A stretch of DNA of 64,000 nucleotides. Source: Sporichthyaceae bacterium. Its GTDB lineage: Bacteria; Actinomycetota; Actinomycetes; Sporichthyales; Sporichthyaceae. Under the pieces are notes generated by a model. The model did not search any database, was not told the DNA's origin, and saw only the letters and a list, made by a program, of their open reading frames with translations. Positions within the stretch are counted from its first letter, which is position 1. Every line of letters begins with the position of its first letter. A program made the translations under genes and the position numbers. Of this stretch, positions 1 to 8,268 are shown piece by piece. The stretch lies in contig DATASX010000069.1 of assembly GCA_036269075.1 (NCBI GenBank), forward strand, positions 23,758-87,757, read 5' to 3'.

Positions 1-837
1 GCACCGATCCCGCAGGAGGAGTTGCTGGTCTTCCTCTACGCCTGGCGCGAGGGCGGCACCCGATGGGGCCGGTTCGTCTGCATCGCCGGTCCGGACCCGA
101 CCCGGCCCCTGCACCTGTCCTTCGAAGGAGAAGCTGCTTACTCCGGCGACGATCTGCGCGATTTCACGGTCAGCGGGTTGCATTGCCGCCAGTCCGAACC
201 GTTGAAGGTCGCGCAGCTGTCCTTCGCCGAGCCGGGGCTCGATCTCGAGGTCCGGTTCGCGGGGATGCACGCGCCCTTCAGCTGGCACGACAACGCAAGT
301 GGATGCGCGGACTGGATGGCGCACGACCGGTACGAACAATCGTGCACGACTTCCGGCCGGTTGCGGCTGCCCGGGCGGGACGTCGAGTTCACCGGTTTCG
401 GCCACCGCGACCACTCGTGGGGCAACCGGGACTGGCGCTACATGCTCCACTGGAAGTGGATCAACGCGGCCACGCCGGACGGCAGCCTCTCGGTGCACTG
501 CACGAAGATGTACGCCCTCGGCAACACCTTGCTGTACGGATACGTGAACCGCGCCGGGGCACTGAGTCGGATCGTGCACGCGGACGTGCAGGTCGACTTG
601 GACGAGAAGATGATGCACCGTCAGGTCACCGCCAGATTCCAGGGCGAATCCGGCGGCGAGGTCACGATGGAGGCCAAGTACGCCGCGGGCTGGGCGATGC
701 CGGTGCAGCACCTGGTCCTGCACGAGGTCGGTATGAGCGGCGCCCTGGACGGCCGACCAGCCACCGCACACATCGAGATGGGTTGGCCGGCCGCCTACGT
801 GTCCGGTATCACCGAAACCCCGGAACGCCTCAGCTGA
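1..837 (+). CDS. Lipocalin-like (AttH/CrtC-type, DUF7064/DUF7065-like) protein, 5' end outside window
   Basis: The reading frame is open from base 1, so the N-terminus is probably missing; the first internal start is a TTG at 22. The visible 271+ residues carry the conserved stretch GHRDHSWGNRDWR followed by a beta-rich region (HWKWINA...). I associate this with actinobacterial DUF7064/DUF7065 proteins, whose fold resembles the AttH/CrtC calycin-lipocalin domains that bind or modify hydrophobic ligands. No signal peptide can be judged because the start is absent. The stop overlaps the convergent gene at 830-1585 by 8 bases. The family call rests on the RDHSWG motif; the ligand is unknown. Confidence 0.6.
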   Translation, partial: APIPQEELLVFLYAWREGGTRWGRFVCIAGPDPTRPLHLSFEGEAAYSGDDLRDFTVSGLHCRQSEPLKVAQLSFAEPGLDLEVRFAGMHAPFSWHDNASGCADWMAHDRYEQSCTTSGRLRLPGRDVEFTGFGHRDHSWGNRDWRYMLHWKWINAATPDGSLSVHCTKMYALGNTLLYGYVNRAGALSRIVHADVQVDLDEKMMHRQVTARFQGESGGEVTMEAKYAAGWAMPVQHLVLHEVGMSGALDGRPATAHIEMGWPAAYVSGITETPERLS

Positions 838-1585
838 CCGGCGCCGGCACGGCCAACGGAGCTGTTTCGGACACAGCGGGCTTGGCTGCGTGCTCCCGTT
901 CGAGTTCTTTCAACATGAACCAGGTGGTCAGCAACAGGTAGGCGCCCCAGATGACCACGGGGAGGTAGAACGCGAGCAGGCCGTGATAGGCGAAGGGCCC
1001 GCTCTTGGTGAACGCCGGCCCCGCGGCGGTGAACAGCGTCGCCGCGCCACCGAAGGTGAACCAGGTGACCCAGCGCGGAATCGTCGGCTCAGGTCGCTTG
1101 TCCATGAGCTCCACGACGCCGCTGGCCACCATCTCGATCGCGAGATAGATCCAGCCGAGCAGGAAGGCGAACCAGGCCCAGTCGTACCAGGACTGGATGA
1201 CGTCCGCGCCGCTCTCGCTGCGGTAGGCAGCCACCATCCACGCGCAGCAGTTCAGGAAGATGATCAGCGAGATGAAGACGCCGCACACCGCCGTGGTCAG
1301 CGACATGATCGGCCAGCGGCCCTCGATCTTCGCCAGCATGATCCCGAACTGGATCGAACCAGGTGTCAGCAGGCCCGCCGCGATGTAGAAGATCGTGCAT
1401 CCGACCAGCACGCCCCAGTGGTGGGTGTGGGTGAACCACACCTTGGTGCGCTCGGCGCCCAGGTCGCCGTGGGCCGGGAGGATGAAGTGCGAGATCCCCA
1501 GCCACCCGATCGTGGTCAGCGCGAAGAAGACGATGTTGCACCACAGGGCGAACTTCTGGGTGCCGAGTCTGCCGGAATCCTGCAT
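830..1585 (-). CDS. Polytopic membrane protein of unknown family (251 aa)
   Basis: I count about six hydrophobic segments (roughly residues 15-35, 55-75, 95-115, 130-150, 170-190 and 200-222), followed by a polar Ala/Pro-rich tail. Short loops contain His and Trp (FTHTHHWG near residue 52), which could suit a redox-linked membrane protein, but I recognise no family. It is divergent from the oxidase-subunit genes at 1654 and 2224 with only 68 bases between them, so the two units probably share a control region. The start is an ATG with a GAGG about 9 bases upstream. Confidence 0.65.
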   Translation of the reverse strand: MQDSGRLGTQKFALWCNIVFFALTTIGWLGISHFILPAHGDLGAERTKVWFTHTHHWGVLVGCTIFYIAAGLLTPGSIQFGIMLAKIEGRWPIMSLTTAVCGVFISLIIFLNCCAWMVAAYRSESGADVIQSWYDWAWFAFLLGWIYLAIEMVASGVVELMDKRPEPTIPRWVTWFTFGGAATLFTAAGPAFTKSGPFAYHGLLAFYLPVVIWGAYLLLTTWFMLKELEREHAAKPAVSETAPLAVPAPVS

Positions 1586-1653
1586 CGACGCCGTCCTCGG
1601 AGCAGAGTTAAGCTACAGAACTCAACTATTGAACATTAGAAGGTATTCGGTCA

Positions 1654-2214
1654 ATGACCAACCGGCGCTTGCCCGGCGTGGACGGCATCTGGGTCGTGAT
1701 CGGTCTCGACGCGGTGGTCTTCCTGCTGCTGTTCGCGAGCTTCCAGAACGAGCGTCGCGCGGCTCCGGCACTGTTCGAGGTCTCCCGACGGACGCTGAAC
1801 AAGGACCTCGGTGGCGCGGACACGCTGATCCTGCTGACCAGCTCCTGGCTCGTGGCACTGGCGATCCAGGCAGTTCGTCGGGATCGGACCGACCGGCTCC
1901 CGCAGTTCCTGTTTGCGGCCGCGTGCACGGGCACGCTGTTCGTCGCATCCAAAACAGTTGAGTACATCGAAAAGCTGGCCTCAGGCACGACGCCGGCCAC
2001 CAACACCTTCTACTCGTGGTACTTCCTGCTCACCGGTGTGCACCTGGTTCACGTGCTGGCCGGGATCTGCGCGTTGGGCTACGTCTGGAAGCGGGCCAGG
2101 ATCGGGTCGTACACGAGCGAGCGGTACCTCGTGCTCGAGTGCGTCGCCCTGTTCTGGCACCTCGTGGACCTGCTGTGGATCGTCCTGTTCCCGCTCCTGT
2201 ACCTGCAGAGGTAG
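1654..2214 (+). CDS. Heme-copper oxidase subunit III-like protein (NorE-like)
   Basis: The 186-residue protein has about five membrane helices. It contains the subunit III signature FYSWYFLLTGVHLVHVLAG (about residues 118-136) and a second His-bearing helix, FWHLVDLLW, near the C-terminus. The length matches short NorE-type members rather than full CoxC of about 260 residues or more. Ten bases later comes a subunit IV-like gene, the usual norE-norF arrangement. No catalytic subunit I or NorB is present nearby, so the pair is orphaned here. The role is inferred: either assembly or accessory subunits for an oxidase elsewhere, or a membrane function tied to the P450/acyl-CoA cluster. Confidence 0.8.
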   Translation: MTNRRLPGVDGIWVVIGLDAVVFLLLFASFQNERRAAPALFEVSRRTLNKDLGGADTLILLTSSWLVALAIQAVRRDRTDRLPQFLFAAACTGTLFVASKTVEYIEKLASGTTPATNTFYSWYFLLTGVHLVHVLAGICALGYVWKRARIGSYTSERYLVLECVALFWHLVDLLWIVLFPLLYLQR

Positions 2215-2223
2215 GCGAATCTG

Positions 2224-2484
2224 ATGCTGCGCGAGCGGGTGACCAAGGTCTGGGCGATGCTGATCGCGGCGACCTGCGTGTCGACGTGGGTGCTGTCCGA
2301 GGACGTGGTCAGCCCGGACGTGGCGGTCGTCGGCATCTTCGTGATCGCGGCCCTGAAGGTACGCTACGTCCTGCTCGACTTCATGGAACTGCGCGGCGCT
2401 CCCCGGCCGGTGCGCCTGTTCTTCGAGCTCTGGGCGGCCGCGGCGGCCGTAGTGATCCTCGCGTTCTGGTCCGCTGCTCGCTGA
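2224..2484 (+). CDS. Cytochrome c oxidase subunit IV-like (COX4_pro/NorF-like) protein
   Basis: A small protein of 86 residues with two to three hydrophobic segments and the COX4_pro-like pattern LKVRYVLLDFMELRGAP, in which a helix is followed by Asp-Phe-x-Glu-Leu. It lies 10 bases after the subunit III-like gene and is almost certainly co-transcribed with it. Such small subunits stabilise heme-copper or NO reductase complexes. The catalytic partner is not in this window. Confidence 0.72.
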   Translation: MLRERVTKVWAMLIAATCVSTWVLSEDVVSPDVAVVGIFVIAALKVRYVLLDFMELRGAPRPVRLFFELWAAAAAVVILAFWSAAR

Positions 2485-2495
2485 GGACTCAATTA

Positions 2496-2503
2496 GTCTA
2501 GAG
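2496..2503 (+). promoter_or_regulatory. GTCTAG-type operator half-site upstream of the acyl-CoA ligase gene
   Basis: The sequence GTCTAGAG lies in an AT-rich patch 63-70 bases before the chosen GTG start of the ligase. The same GTCTA core occurs at 5726, 5798, 9369, 9501 and 12493, always in intergenic DNA. It is best read as a half-site of a shared GTCTA-N4-TAGAC operator. The neighbouring MarR proteins are the likely binders, which is inference. Confidence 0.45.
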
Positions 2504-2565
2504 CACAATAGTTGGTGTACCGAGCTATTCGGGTCTACGATCTCACCACTAGGTGCTGGAGCGCT

Positions 2566-4371
2566 GTGGAGGTCCCGGTGCGCGCAGGAACGTGGAAGTC
2601 CCTGGACGAGCCGACCGTGTGCGCCGCATTCCAGCGCACCGCCGCCGAGAACGTCGATGCGACGGCGCTGCGGCGCTCCGGCGACGACGCCGGAATCACT
2701 TGGGGCGAGTACGCCCGACGAGCCGAACGGATCGCCGGTGGCATGGCCGCGGCGGGGATCCGTCGCGGTGACGTAGTGGCGCTCATGCTGACCAACCGGC
2801 CCGAGACCTGTCTCGTCGACGCCGCCGCGATGCACCTTGGCTGCGCGCCGTTCTCGATCTATGCCACCTGCCCGGTCGAGGACGTCTCCTGGTTGATCGA
2901 GAAGTCCGGCGCCCGAATGATCGCGACCGAGCCTGCCTTCGCCGAGCGGGTCCTGCAGGCCGTCGCCCCGCTGGACGACCCGCCCGCAGTTGTCATGGTC
3001 GAGGGCACGGCGGCCGGCGCCCGCAGCCTGCACGATCTCGAGTCGACCCCGGCACCGGCCGGATTCGACTTCGAGGCCGCCTGGCGGGCCGTACAACCGC
3101 ACGACCCGGTCACCCTGATCTACACCTCCGGCACGACCGGGTCCCCGAAGGGCGTCACCCACTCGCACGCCTCGATCCTCGCCGGGTGCCGGAACCTGCA
3201 CGCGGTGAGCCCGGTGAGCCCACAGGGTCGAGTCGTTTCGTTCCTGCCGATGGCCCACATCGCCGAACGGTTCATCTCGCACTACTCCGCGATGTGCTTC
3301 GGGTACTCGATAACCACGGTGGCCGACCCCAAGAAGATCGGCGCCGCACTCGCGGAGGCGCGACCGACCCGGTTGTTCGGCGTGCCACGGATCTACGAGA
3401 AGCTCACCGCCGCGATCAGCGGCCTGATCGCCGACGAACCGGATCCGGTGCGTCGCAAGGCGATGGAGTGGGCCGTGGATACCGGGCTGCGACGGGTGCG
3501 CGCGGAGCAGGCCGGGGAGTCGGTGAGCGAGGAGTTGCTCGCCGAATGGCGCGCGGCGGACACCACCGAGCTGGCGCCGCTGCGAGCGCGGTTCGGGCTC
3601 GACCGCCTGGAATGGCCCTCGGTCGGTGCGGCTCCGACGCCGTACGCGGTGCTCGAGTTCTTCCACGCGATCGGTGTCCCGATCCAGGAACTGTGGGGGA
3701 TGTCGGAGATCCTGCTGGTCACCCTGAACCCGCCGGAGAAGGTCAAGCTCGGCACCGTGGGTCCGCCGATGCCCGGAGTGGGTCTGCGGCTCGACGGGGA
3801 CGGCGAGATCCTGATCTCCGGCCCTACGGTGATGCTTGGTTACAAGGACCGTCCCGACCTGACCGCCGAGGCCGTCACCGACGGTTGGATCCGCACGGGC
3901 GACGTCGGCGAGCTCGACGCCGACGGCTATCTGCGCATCGTCGACCGCAAGAAGGAACTGATCATCAACTCGGCGGGCAAGAACATGTCGCCGGCCAAGA
4001 TCGAGGGTGAGCTCAAGCAGGGGACACCGCTGATCGGTCAGGCAATCTGCATCGGCGATGCCCGGCTGTACAACGTCGCCCTGCTGACCCTGGACCCGGA
4101 CGCGGCCGCTGCTTGGGGGGCCCGCAACGGCATGGCCGGCGCCGCGGTGAGCGAGATCGCGGCCGACCCGCGGGTCAACGCCGAGGTCGCGGCCGGTGTC
4201 GAACGGGCCAACGCGCGACTGGCTCGCGTCGAGCAGGTCAAGTCCTTCGCCCTGCTGCCGGTGGAATGGCAGCCGGGTGGGGAGGAGCTCACGCCGACGA
4301 ACAAGCTGCGGCGCAAGCCGATCGAGAAGAAGTACGCCCTCCAGATCGACTCGCTCTACGCCGCCGGTTGA
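2566..4371 (+). CDS. Long-chain acyl-CoA synthetase (FadD-type, AMP-forming)
   Basis: Activates a carboxylic acid with ATP and CoA through an acyl-adenylate. The 601-residue protein has the AMP-binding P-loop-like motif LIYTSGTTGSPKGVTHSH (about residues 184-201). Near residues 440-480 it has the hinge region GWIRTGDVGELDADGYLRIVDR followed by KELIINSAGKNMSP, the FadD15-like long-chain form in which the lysine loop reads GKN. A further in-frame TTG at 2512 exists, but the GTG at 2566 has a GGAG 4-5 bases upstream and starts at the usual place for the family. It heads the right-hand part of the acyl catabolism cluster. The true substrate cannot be read from sequence. Confidence 0.85.
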   Translation: MEVPVRAGTWKSLDEPTVCAAFQRTAAENVDATALRRSGDDAGITWGEYARRAERIAGGMAAAGIRRGDVVALMLTNRPETCLVDAAAMHLGCAPFSIYATCPVEDVSWLIEKSGARMIATEPAFAERVLQAVAPLDDPPAVVMVEGTAAGARSLHDLESTPAPAGFDFEAAWRAVQPHDPVTLIYTSGTTGSPKGVTHSHASILAGCRNLHAVSPVSPQGRVVSFLPMAHIAERFISHYSAMCFGYSITTVADPKKIGAALAEARPTRLFGVPRIYEKLTAAISGLIADEPDPVRRKAMEWAVDTGLRRVRAEQAGESVSEELLAEWRAADTTELAPLRARFGLDRLEWPSVGAAPTPYAVLEFFHAIGVPIQELWGMSEILLVTLNPPEKVKLGTVGPPMPGVGLRLDGDGEILISGPTVMLGYKDRPDLTAEAVTDGWIRTGDVGELDADGYLRIVDRKKELIINSAGKNMSPAKIEGELKQGTPLIGQAICIGDARLYNVALLTLDPDAAAAWGARNGMAGAAVSEIAADPRVNAEVAAGVERANARLARVEQVKSFALLPVEWQPGGEELTPTNKLRRKPIEKKYALQIDSLYAAG

Positions 4372-4399
4372 CCGGAGAAAGCAAACGGCTGTCGAGCGC

Positions 4400-5650
4400 T
4401 CAGGCAGGCGTCCACGTCGCCGGCAGCCGCATCACGCCGTTCATGAAGTTCGACAGCAGGATGTGGCGCTCGCCGACCTGCAGATCGTGCATCCGCGTGT
4501 AGACCTGCTGGATCTGCGTGCGCAGCAGTCGACGGCCGAGCAGGTGGCCGATGCAGTAGTGCGGACCGCCGCCGCCGAAGGACATCTGCTCGCTGGCCGG
4601 ATTACGGATGTCGAAGCTCTCCGGCTCCGGGAAGACCGCAGGGTCGCGGTTGCCCGCGACGTACCACAGGACGACCTTGTCGCCCTTCTGGACAGGCGTG
4701 CCGTTGATCTCGGTGTCGCGGGTCGCGGTCCGCCGGAAGTGCATGATCGGCGTCTCGTACCGGAGCAGTTCGTTGATGGCGCCGTCGATGCGCCCGTCGA
4801 AGTCCTCGAACAGCCAGGCCAACTGGTCGGGGTGCTGCTGGAACAGCGCGAGCACATGGCCCATGGCGTGCCTGGTGGTGTCGTTGGAGGCGCCGGCGAG
4901 CAGGGCGAAGAAGACCCCGACCTCCTCCACGGTCATCTTCTGACCCTCGTAGGAGGCCTGCGAGACCCAACTCATCAGGTCGTCGGTGGGGTTGTCGCGA
5001 CGTTCCTTGGCCAGCGCGATCGCGATCTCGCCCAGTCGGTAGGAGGCGTCGGCGAAGACGATCAGGGGTGAGCCGATGTGCGCGTACTCCGGGTCGTTCC
5101 AGGCCCCCAACTGCTCGGCGAGATCCATGATCTGCTTGCGCAGCGCAGGGTCGGTGACACCGAAGTTCGCGGCGAACGCCCGCCCCGGCACCTCCTTGGT
5201 GAGCAGTTGAGAGAGATCTCCCTGGCCGAGCCCGACGATCTCGTCGACGACCTCGATGACCAGACGATCGATCTCGTCCTCCATCTTCTTCATGTTCCGC
5301 GGCGTGAAGGCGACCGAGACGATGTTGCGCATCTGCGGGTGGCGCGGCGCGTCGGTGACGATGAACGAGAGCATCGACTCCAGCTGCGGGAAGTCGTCGA
5401 CGAAGACACCCTCGGCCGAGGAGAACAGCTCCGGATTGCGGGACACGTGACGGATGTCGGCGTGGCGCACCAGCGACCAGTAGCCCTGCGAGTTGTCCAA
5501 CTCCGGGTCCAACGCCTCCGGCGGGCCGTGCCAGCTGACCGGGTCGTTCTCGCGCAACCACTTCCAGTGGTCCCAGTGCACCTGGCGGGGCTGAGACCAC
5601 CACTTGAGCGTCGACATCGTCTCGTACTTCGAAATCATTTCCGTGCTCAT
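4400..5650 (-). CDS. Cytochrome P450 (CYP124/125/142-like)
   Basis: A soluble bacterial class I P450 of 416 residues. It has the I-helix oxygen-activation motif AGASNDTT (252-259), with Asp where many relatives have Glu, the ExxR pair E294/R297, and the heme loop FGGGGPHYCIG with proximal ligand Cys366. This glycine-rich loop resembles the CYP124/125/142 group that hydroxylates methyl-branched chains and sterol side chains, which is an inference by resemblance. It is divergent from the acyl-CoA dehydrogenase at 5833, with a 182-base control region holding a perfect inverted repeat. It needs a ferredoxin; the nearest candidate is at 28623. Confidence 0.9.
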   Translation of the reverse strand: MSTEMISKYETMSTLKWWSQPRQVHWDHWKWLRENDPVSWHGPPEALDPELDNSQGYWSLVRHADIRHVSRNPELFSSAEGVFVDDFPQLESMLSFIVTDAPRHPQMRNIVSVAFTPRNMKKMEDEIDRLVIEVVDEIVGLGQGDLSQLLTKEVPGRAFAANFGVTDPALRKQIMDLAEQLGAWNDPEYAHIGSPLIVFADASYRLGEIAIALAKERRDNPTDDLMSWVSQASYEGQKMTVEEVGVFFALLAGASNDTTRHAMGHVLALFQQHPDQLAWLFEDFDGRIDGAINELLRYETPIMHFRRTATRDTEINGTPVQKGDKVVLWYVAGNRDPAVFPEPESFDIRNPASEQMSFGGGGPHYCIGHLLGRRLLRTQIQQVYTRMHDLQVGERHILLSNFMNGVMRLPATWTPA

Positions 5651-5701
5651 GCATGCCTCCGGGGCGCCGCCGGCTCTGTTGCGACACCGTAGAGTGGGCC
5701 G

Positions 5702-5748
5702 ACCGAGAAAGTCCAGTGTTCATCTGTCTAGTACACGACTTTCTCGGT
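5702..5748. promoter_or_regulatory. Perfect 12-base inverted repeat in the divergent P450/dehydrogenase promoter
   Basis: ACCGAGAAAGTC at 5702-5713 is matched by its exact reverse complement GACTTTCTCGGT at 5737-5748, with 23 bases between. A GTCTAGTACAC element lies inside the loop at 5726-5736. The centre is about 75 bases before the P450 start and 108 bases before the dehydrogenase start. There is no T-run and it lies upstream of both genes, so it looks like an operator rather than a terminator. Confidence 0.6.
5726..5736 (+). promoter_or_regulatory. GTCTAGTAC operator element (P450/dehydrogenase promoter, site 1)
   Basis: GTCTAGTACAC shares nine bases with the sites at 12493 and (opposite strand) 9501. 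The second half, ACGAC, matches TAGAC at three of five positions. It sits within the loop of the 12-base inverted repeat. Confidence 0.5.
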
Positions 5749-5797
5749 AACATCGCTTCTATACACAGGGATACGGGCGCAGATCGCCGCGCAGAAC

Positions 5798-5807
5798 GTC
5801 TAGTGTC
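5798..5807 (+). promoter_or_regulatory. GTCTAGTGTC operator element (dehydrogenase promoter, site 2)
   Basis: GTCTAGTGTC lies 26-35 bases before the GTG start of the acyl-CoA dehydrogenase. The TAGTGT inside it could itself serve as a -10 box. It is the second copy of the GTCTA motif in this divergent promoter. Confidence 0.45.
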
Positions 5808-5832
5808 AGAGTAATTTTCGAGGAGGCGCCCG

Positions 5833-7002
5833 GTGGACTTCACCGAGAACGAAGACCATCGCGCCATCCGTACGGCAGTGCGCGAGGTCTGCAGTCAGTT
5901 CGACGACGACTACTGGATGCGCTGCGAACTCGGGCACGAGTTCCCCTGGGACTTCTACGCGGCGATGGCCAAGGGTGGCTGGATCGGCATCGCGATCCCC
6001 GAGGCCTACGGCGGCGGCGGTCAGGGCATCGCGGAGGCCTCGATCGTGCTGGAGGAGGTGGCCGCCTCCGGCGCCTGCATGAACGGCGCCAGCGCGATCC
6101 ACCTGTCGATCTTCGGGATGCACCCGGTGGTCCTGCACGGCAGCGAGGAACTCAAGCAACGACACCTGCCGGGCGTCGCGGTCGGCGACACCCACATCGC
6201 CTTCGGGGTGACCGAACCGGATGCGGGTCTGGACACCACCTCGATCACCACCCGAGCGACCCGAGCGGCCGACGGCTGCTACCTCGTCCACGGCCGGAAG
6301 GTGTGGACGTCCAAGGCGTTGGAGTCCGACCGCGTCCTGCTGCTGACCCGCACCACCCCCAAGGCCCAGTGCGCCAAGTCGATCGACGGCATGACCCTGT
6401 TCGTGGCCTCGCTGCGCGACCCGGCGGTGCACATCACCGCGATCCCGAAAATGGGGCGCAACGCGGTCGCGTCCTGCGAGGTCGTCTACGACGGATTGCG
6501 GGTCGAGGAGGCCGACCGGGTCGGCGAGGAGGGCCAGGGTTTCCGTTACCTGCTCGACGGTCTGAACGCTGAGCGGGTGCTGGTGGCCGCGGAGGCGTTG
6601 GGCACGGGTCGGGCGGCGCTGCGCCGTGCGGTCGTCTACGCCAACGAGCGAGTCGTGTTCGGCCGCCCCATCGGCCAGAACCAAGGCATCTCGTTCCCGC
6701 TCGCGGACGCCCACGCGCGCCTGCGCGCCGCGGAACTGGCGATCCGGGAGGCGGCCTGGCGGTTGGACCGTCGAATGCCTGCGGGCGAGCAGGCCAACAT
6801 CGCCAAGTACCTCGCCGCGGACGCGGCTTTCCAGGCCGCCGACGCCGCCGTGCAGACCCACGGAGGATTCGGCTACGCCAGCGAGTACCACGTGGAACGT
6901 TACTTCCGGGAAGCGCGCCTGCAACGGCTGGCACCGGTGCCGCAGGAGATGGTGCTGAACTACTTGGCAGAGCACGTGCTGGGCCTGCCCCGCTCGTACT
7001 GA
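5833..7002 (+). CDS. Acyl-CoA dehydrogenase
   Basis: FAD enzyme that introduces an alpha,beta double bond into an acyl-CoA. The 389-residue protein has the helical N-terminal domain, the FAD/substrate strand FGVTEPDAGLDTT (about 124-136), and the C-terminal signature QTHGGFGYASEYHVERYFRE (341-360). The GTG start is supported by a strong GAGGAGG 7-14 bases upstream. The CoA-transferase gene follows after 33 bases, so ligase/transferase and dehydrogenase act in the same acyl-CoA pathway. The chain length or ring system of the substrate is not readable. Confidence 0.9.
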   Translation: MDFTENEDHRAIRTAVREVCSQFDDDYWMRCELGHEFPWDFYAAMAKGGWIGIAIPEAYGGGGQGIAEASIVLEEVAASGACMNGASAIHLSIFGMHPVVLHGSEELKQRHLPGVAVGDTHIAFGVTEPDAGLDTTSITTRATRAADGCYLVHGRKVWTSKALESDRVLLLTRTTPKAQCAKSIDGMTLFVASLRDPAVHITAIPKMGRNAVASCEVVYDGLRVEEADRVGEEGQGFRYLLDGLNAERVLVAAEALGTGRAALRRAVVYANERVVFGRPIGQNQGISFPLADAHARLRAAELAIREAAWRLDRRMPAGEQANIAKYLAADAAFQAADAAVQTHGGFGYASEYHVERYFREARLQRLAPVPQEMVLNYLAEHVLGLPRSY

Positions 7003-7035
7003 GGCCGTCCCCGTGCGCAAGACCGGAGGTTCGTC

Positions 7036-8262
7036 GTGACGACCAAGCAGTTCCCCCTCGACGGGTTGCGGGTCCTGGACCTGTCCAGGGCCATCTCGGG
7101 ACCCTACGTGGGCCGGATGCTTGCCGACCTCGGGGCCGAGGTGGTCAAGGTCGAGGTCCCGGGCACCGACATCACGCAGGTCTTCGGTCCGGTCCGGTCC
7201 GGACACACCGGCCTGTACGTGCATCAGAACGCCGGCAAGCGAAACATCTCGATCGACCTGTCTGCCCCGACCGGTGCGGCGTTGGTCATCGAGTTGGCGG
7301 CGCACGCCGACATCGTGATCGAGAACTTCCGGCCCGGGACGGTGGATCGCCTCGGGGTCGGATGGGAGGCGTTGTCGGCGGCGAACCCGCGCCTGATCAT
7401 GCTGTCGGTCTCCGGGTTCGGCCAGTGGGGACCGGAAGCCGGACGTCAGGCCTACGCGCCCGTGCTCCACGCGGAGACCGGTCTGCTCGGACGTCAGGCC
7501 GAGGTGAACAACAGCGAACCGACCGACGTGGTGATGGCGTTGGCCGACTCGGTGACCTCCTTGCACGGCATGATCGCGGTCCTGGCGGCCCTGCGACTTC
7601 GGGACACCACCGGGCAGGGCCAGTACCTGGACCTGTCGATGTTCGAGTCGATGCTGGCGACCGACGACTACACCCACTACAGCCTCGAGGGGACCTATCC
7701 GGTCTGGCCCGCGACCGGAATCGTCTTCGCCGCCGTCGGCGGTCCGCTGCTGGTCTCGGCCGACCCGAAATACCTGTGGCACCGGCTCTCGCGCCGTTGG
7801 GGGCTCACCGACCCGGAGCCGGACGCGCCCACCGCGGCGCGGATCGCCAGTCGCGCCCGGGTCGTGCGCGACTGGGTCAAGTCCTTCCCCGACCGGTCAG
7901 AACTCATCGGTGCCCTCGAGGAGGCCGGCGTGGCCTGGGCGGAGGTGCGCACCCCGGCCACCGTCATGCAGTCGCCCACCGCGATCGCCCGGGAGGTGTT
8001 CGCCGCCGTCGACGACCGGGCCGGCGGAACCCGTCCGATCATGCGCATGCCCTACCGGTTCTCCGGCGGAGCCTGCGAACCCCGGGGCGGTGCCGCGTTC
8101 GTCGGTGAGCACAACCACGAGGTCCTGCGGGACTGGCTCGACGCCGAGCCGGACGCGATCGCCGTGCTCGAGGAGAACGGCGCGTTGGTAGCCCCCGCCG
8201 GGACGAGTGCGGATCCGGCCGGGTCCGCCGGCGTTCCCGGTGGCCACGGGGAAGTCGCCTGA
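7036..8262 (+). CDS. Class III CoA-transferase (CaiB/BaiF family)
   Basis: Moves CoA between carboxylic acids through an enzyme aspartyl-CoA intermediate. The 408-residue protein opens with the family's LRVLDLSRAISGPYVGRMLADLG. It keeps a likely catalytic Asp at residue 171 (ALADSVTSLHG) and has the usual C-terminal segment with CEPRGGAAFVGEHN. The GTG start has a GGAGG 7-11 bases upstream. It is followed after 6 bases by the first MarR gene, so regulator and enzyme are co-transcribed. Racemase-type members keep a His-Asp-Glu triad, which I do not see intact here, so a transferase is more likely. Confidence 0.86.
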   Translation: MTTKQFPLDGLRVLDLSRAISGPYVGRMLADLGAEVVKVEVPGTDITQVFGPVRSGHTGLYVHQNAGKRNISIDLSAPTGAALVIELAAHADIVIENFRPGTVDRLGVGWEALSAANPRLIMLSVSGFGQWGPEAGRQAYAPVLHAETGLLGRQAEVNNSEPTDVVMALADSVTSLHGMIAVLAALRLRDTTGQGQYLDLSMFESMLATDDYTHYSLEGTYPVWPATGIVFAAVGGPLLVSADPKYLWHRLSRRWGLTDPEPDAPTAARIASRARVVRDWVKSFPDRSELIGALEEAGVAWAEVRTPATVMQSPTAIAREVFAAVDDRAGGTRPIMRMPYRFSGGACEPRGGAAFVGEHNHEVLRDWLDAEPDAIAVLEENGALVAPAGTSADPAGSAGVPGGHGEVA

Positions 8263-8268
8263 CCGGCC

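Noticed and set aside
1981..3666. A 561-codon frame on the minus strand
   Set aside because: It runs opposite to the oxidase-subunit and ligase genes, has Arg/Gly/His-rich low-complexity composition and no domain; it is a high-GC shadow.
7036..8262. A second alpha-methylacyl-CoA racemase
   Set aside because: The full His-Asp-Glu set seen at 30098 is not evident here, so a CoA-transferase is the more cautious call.
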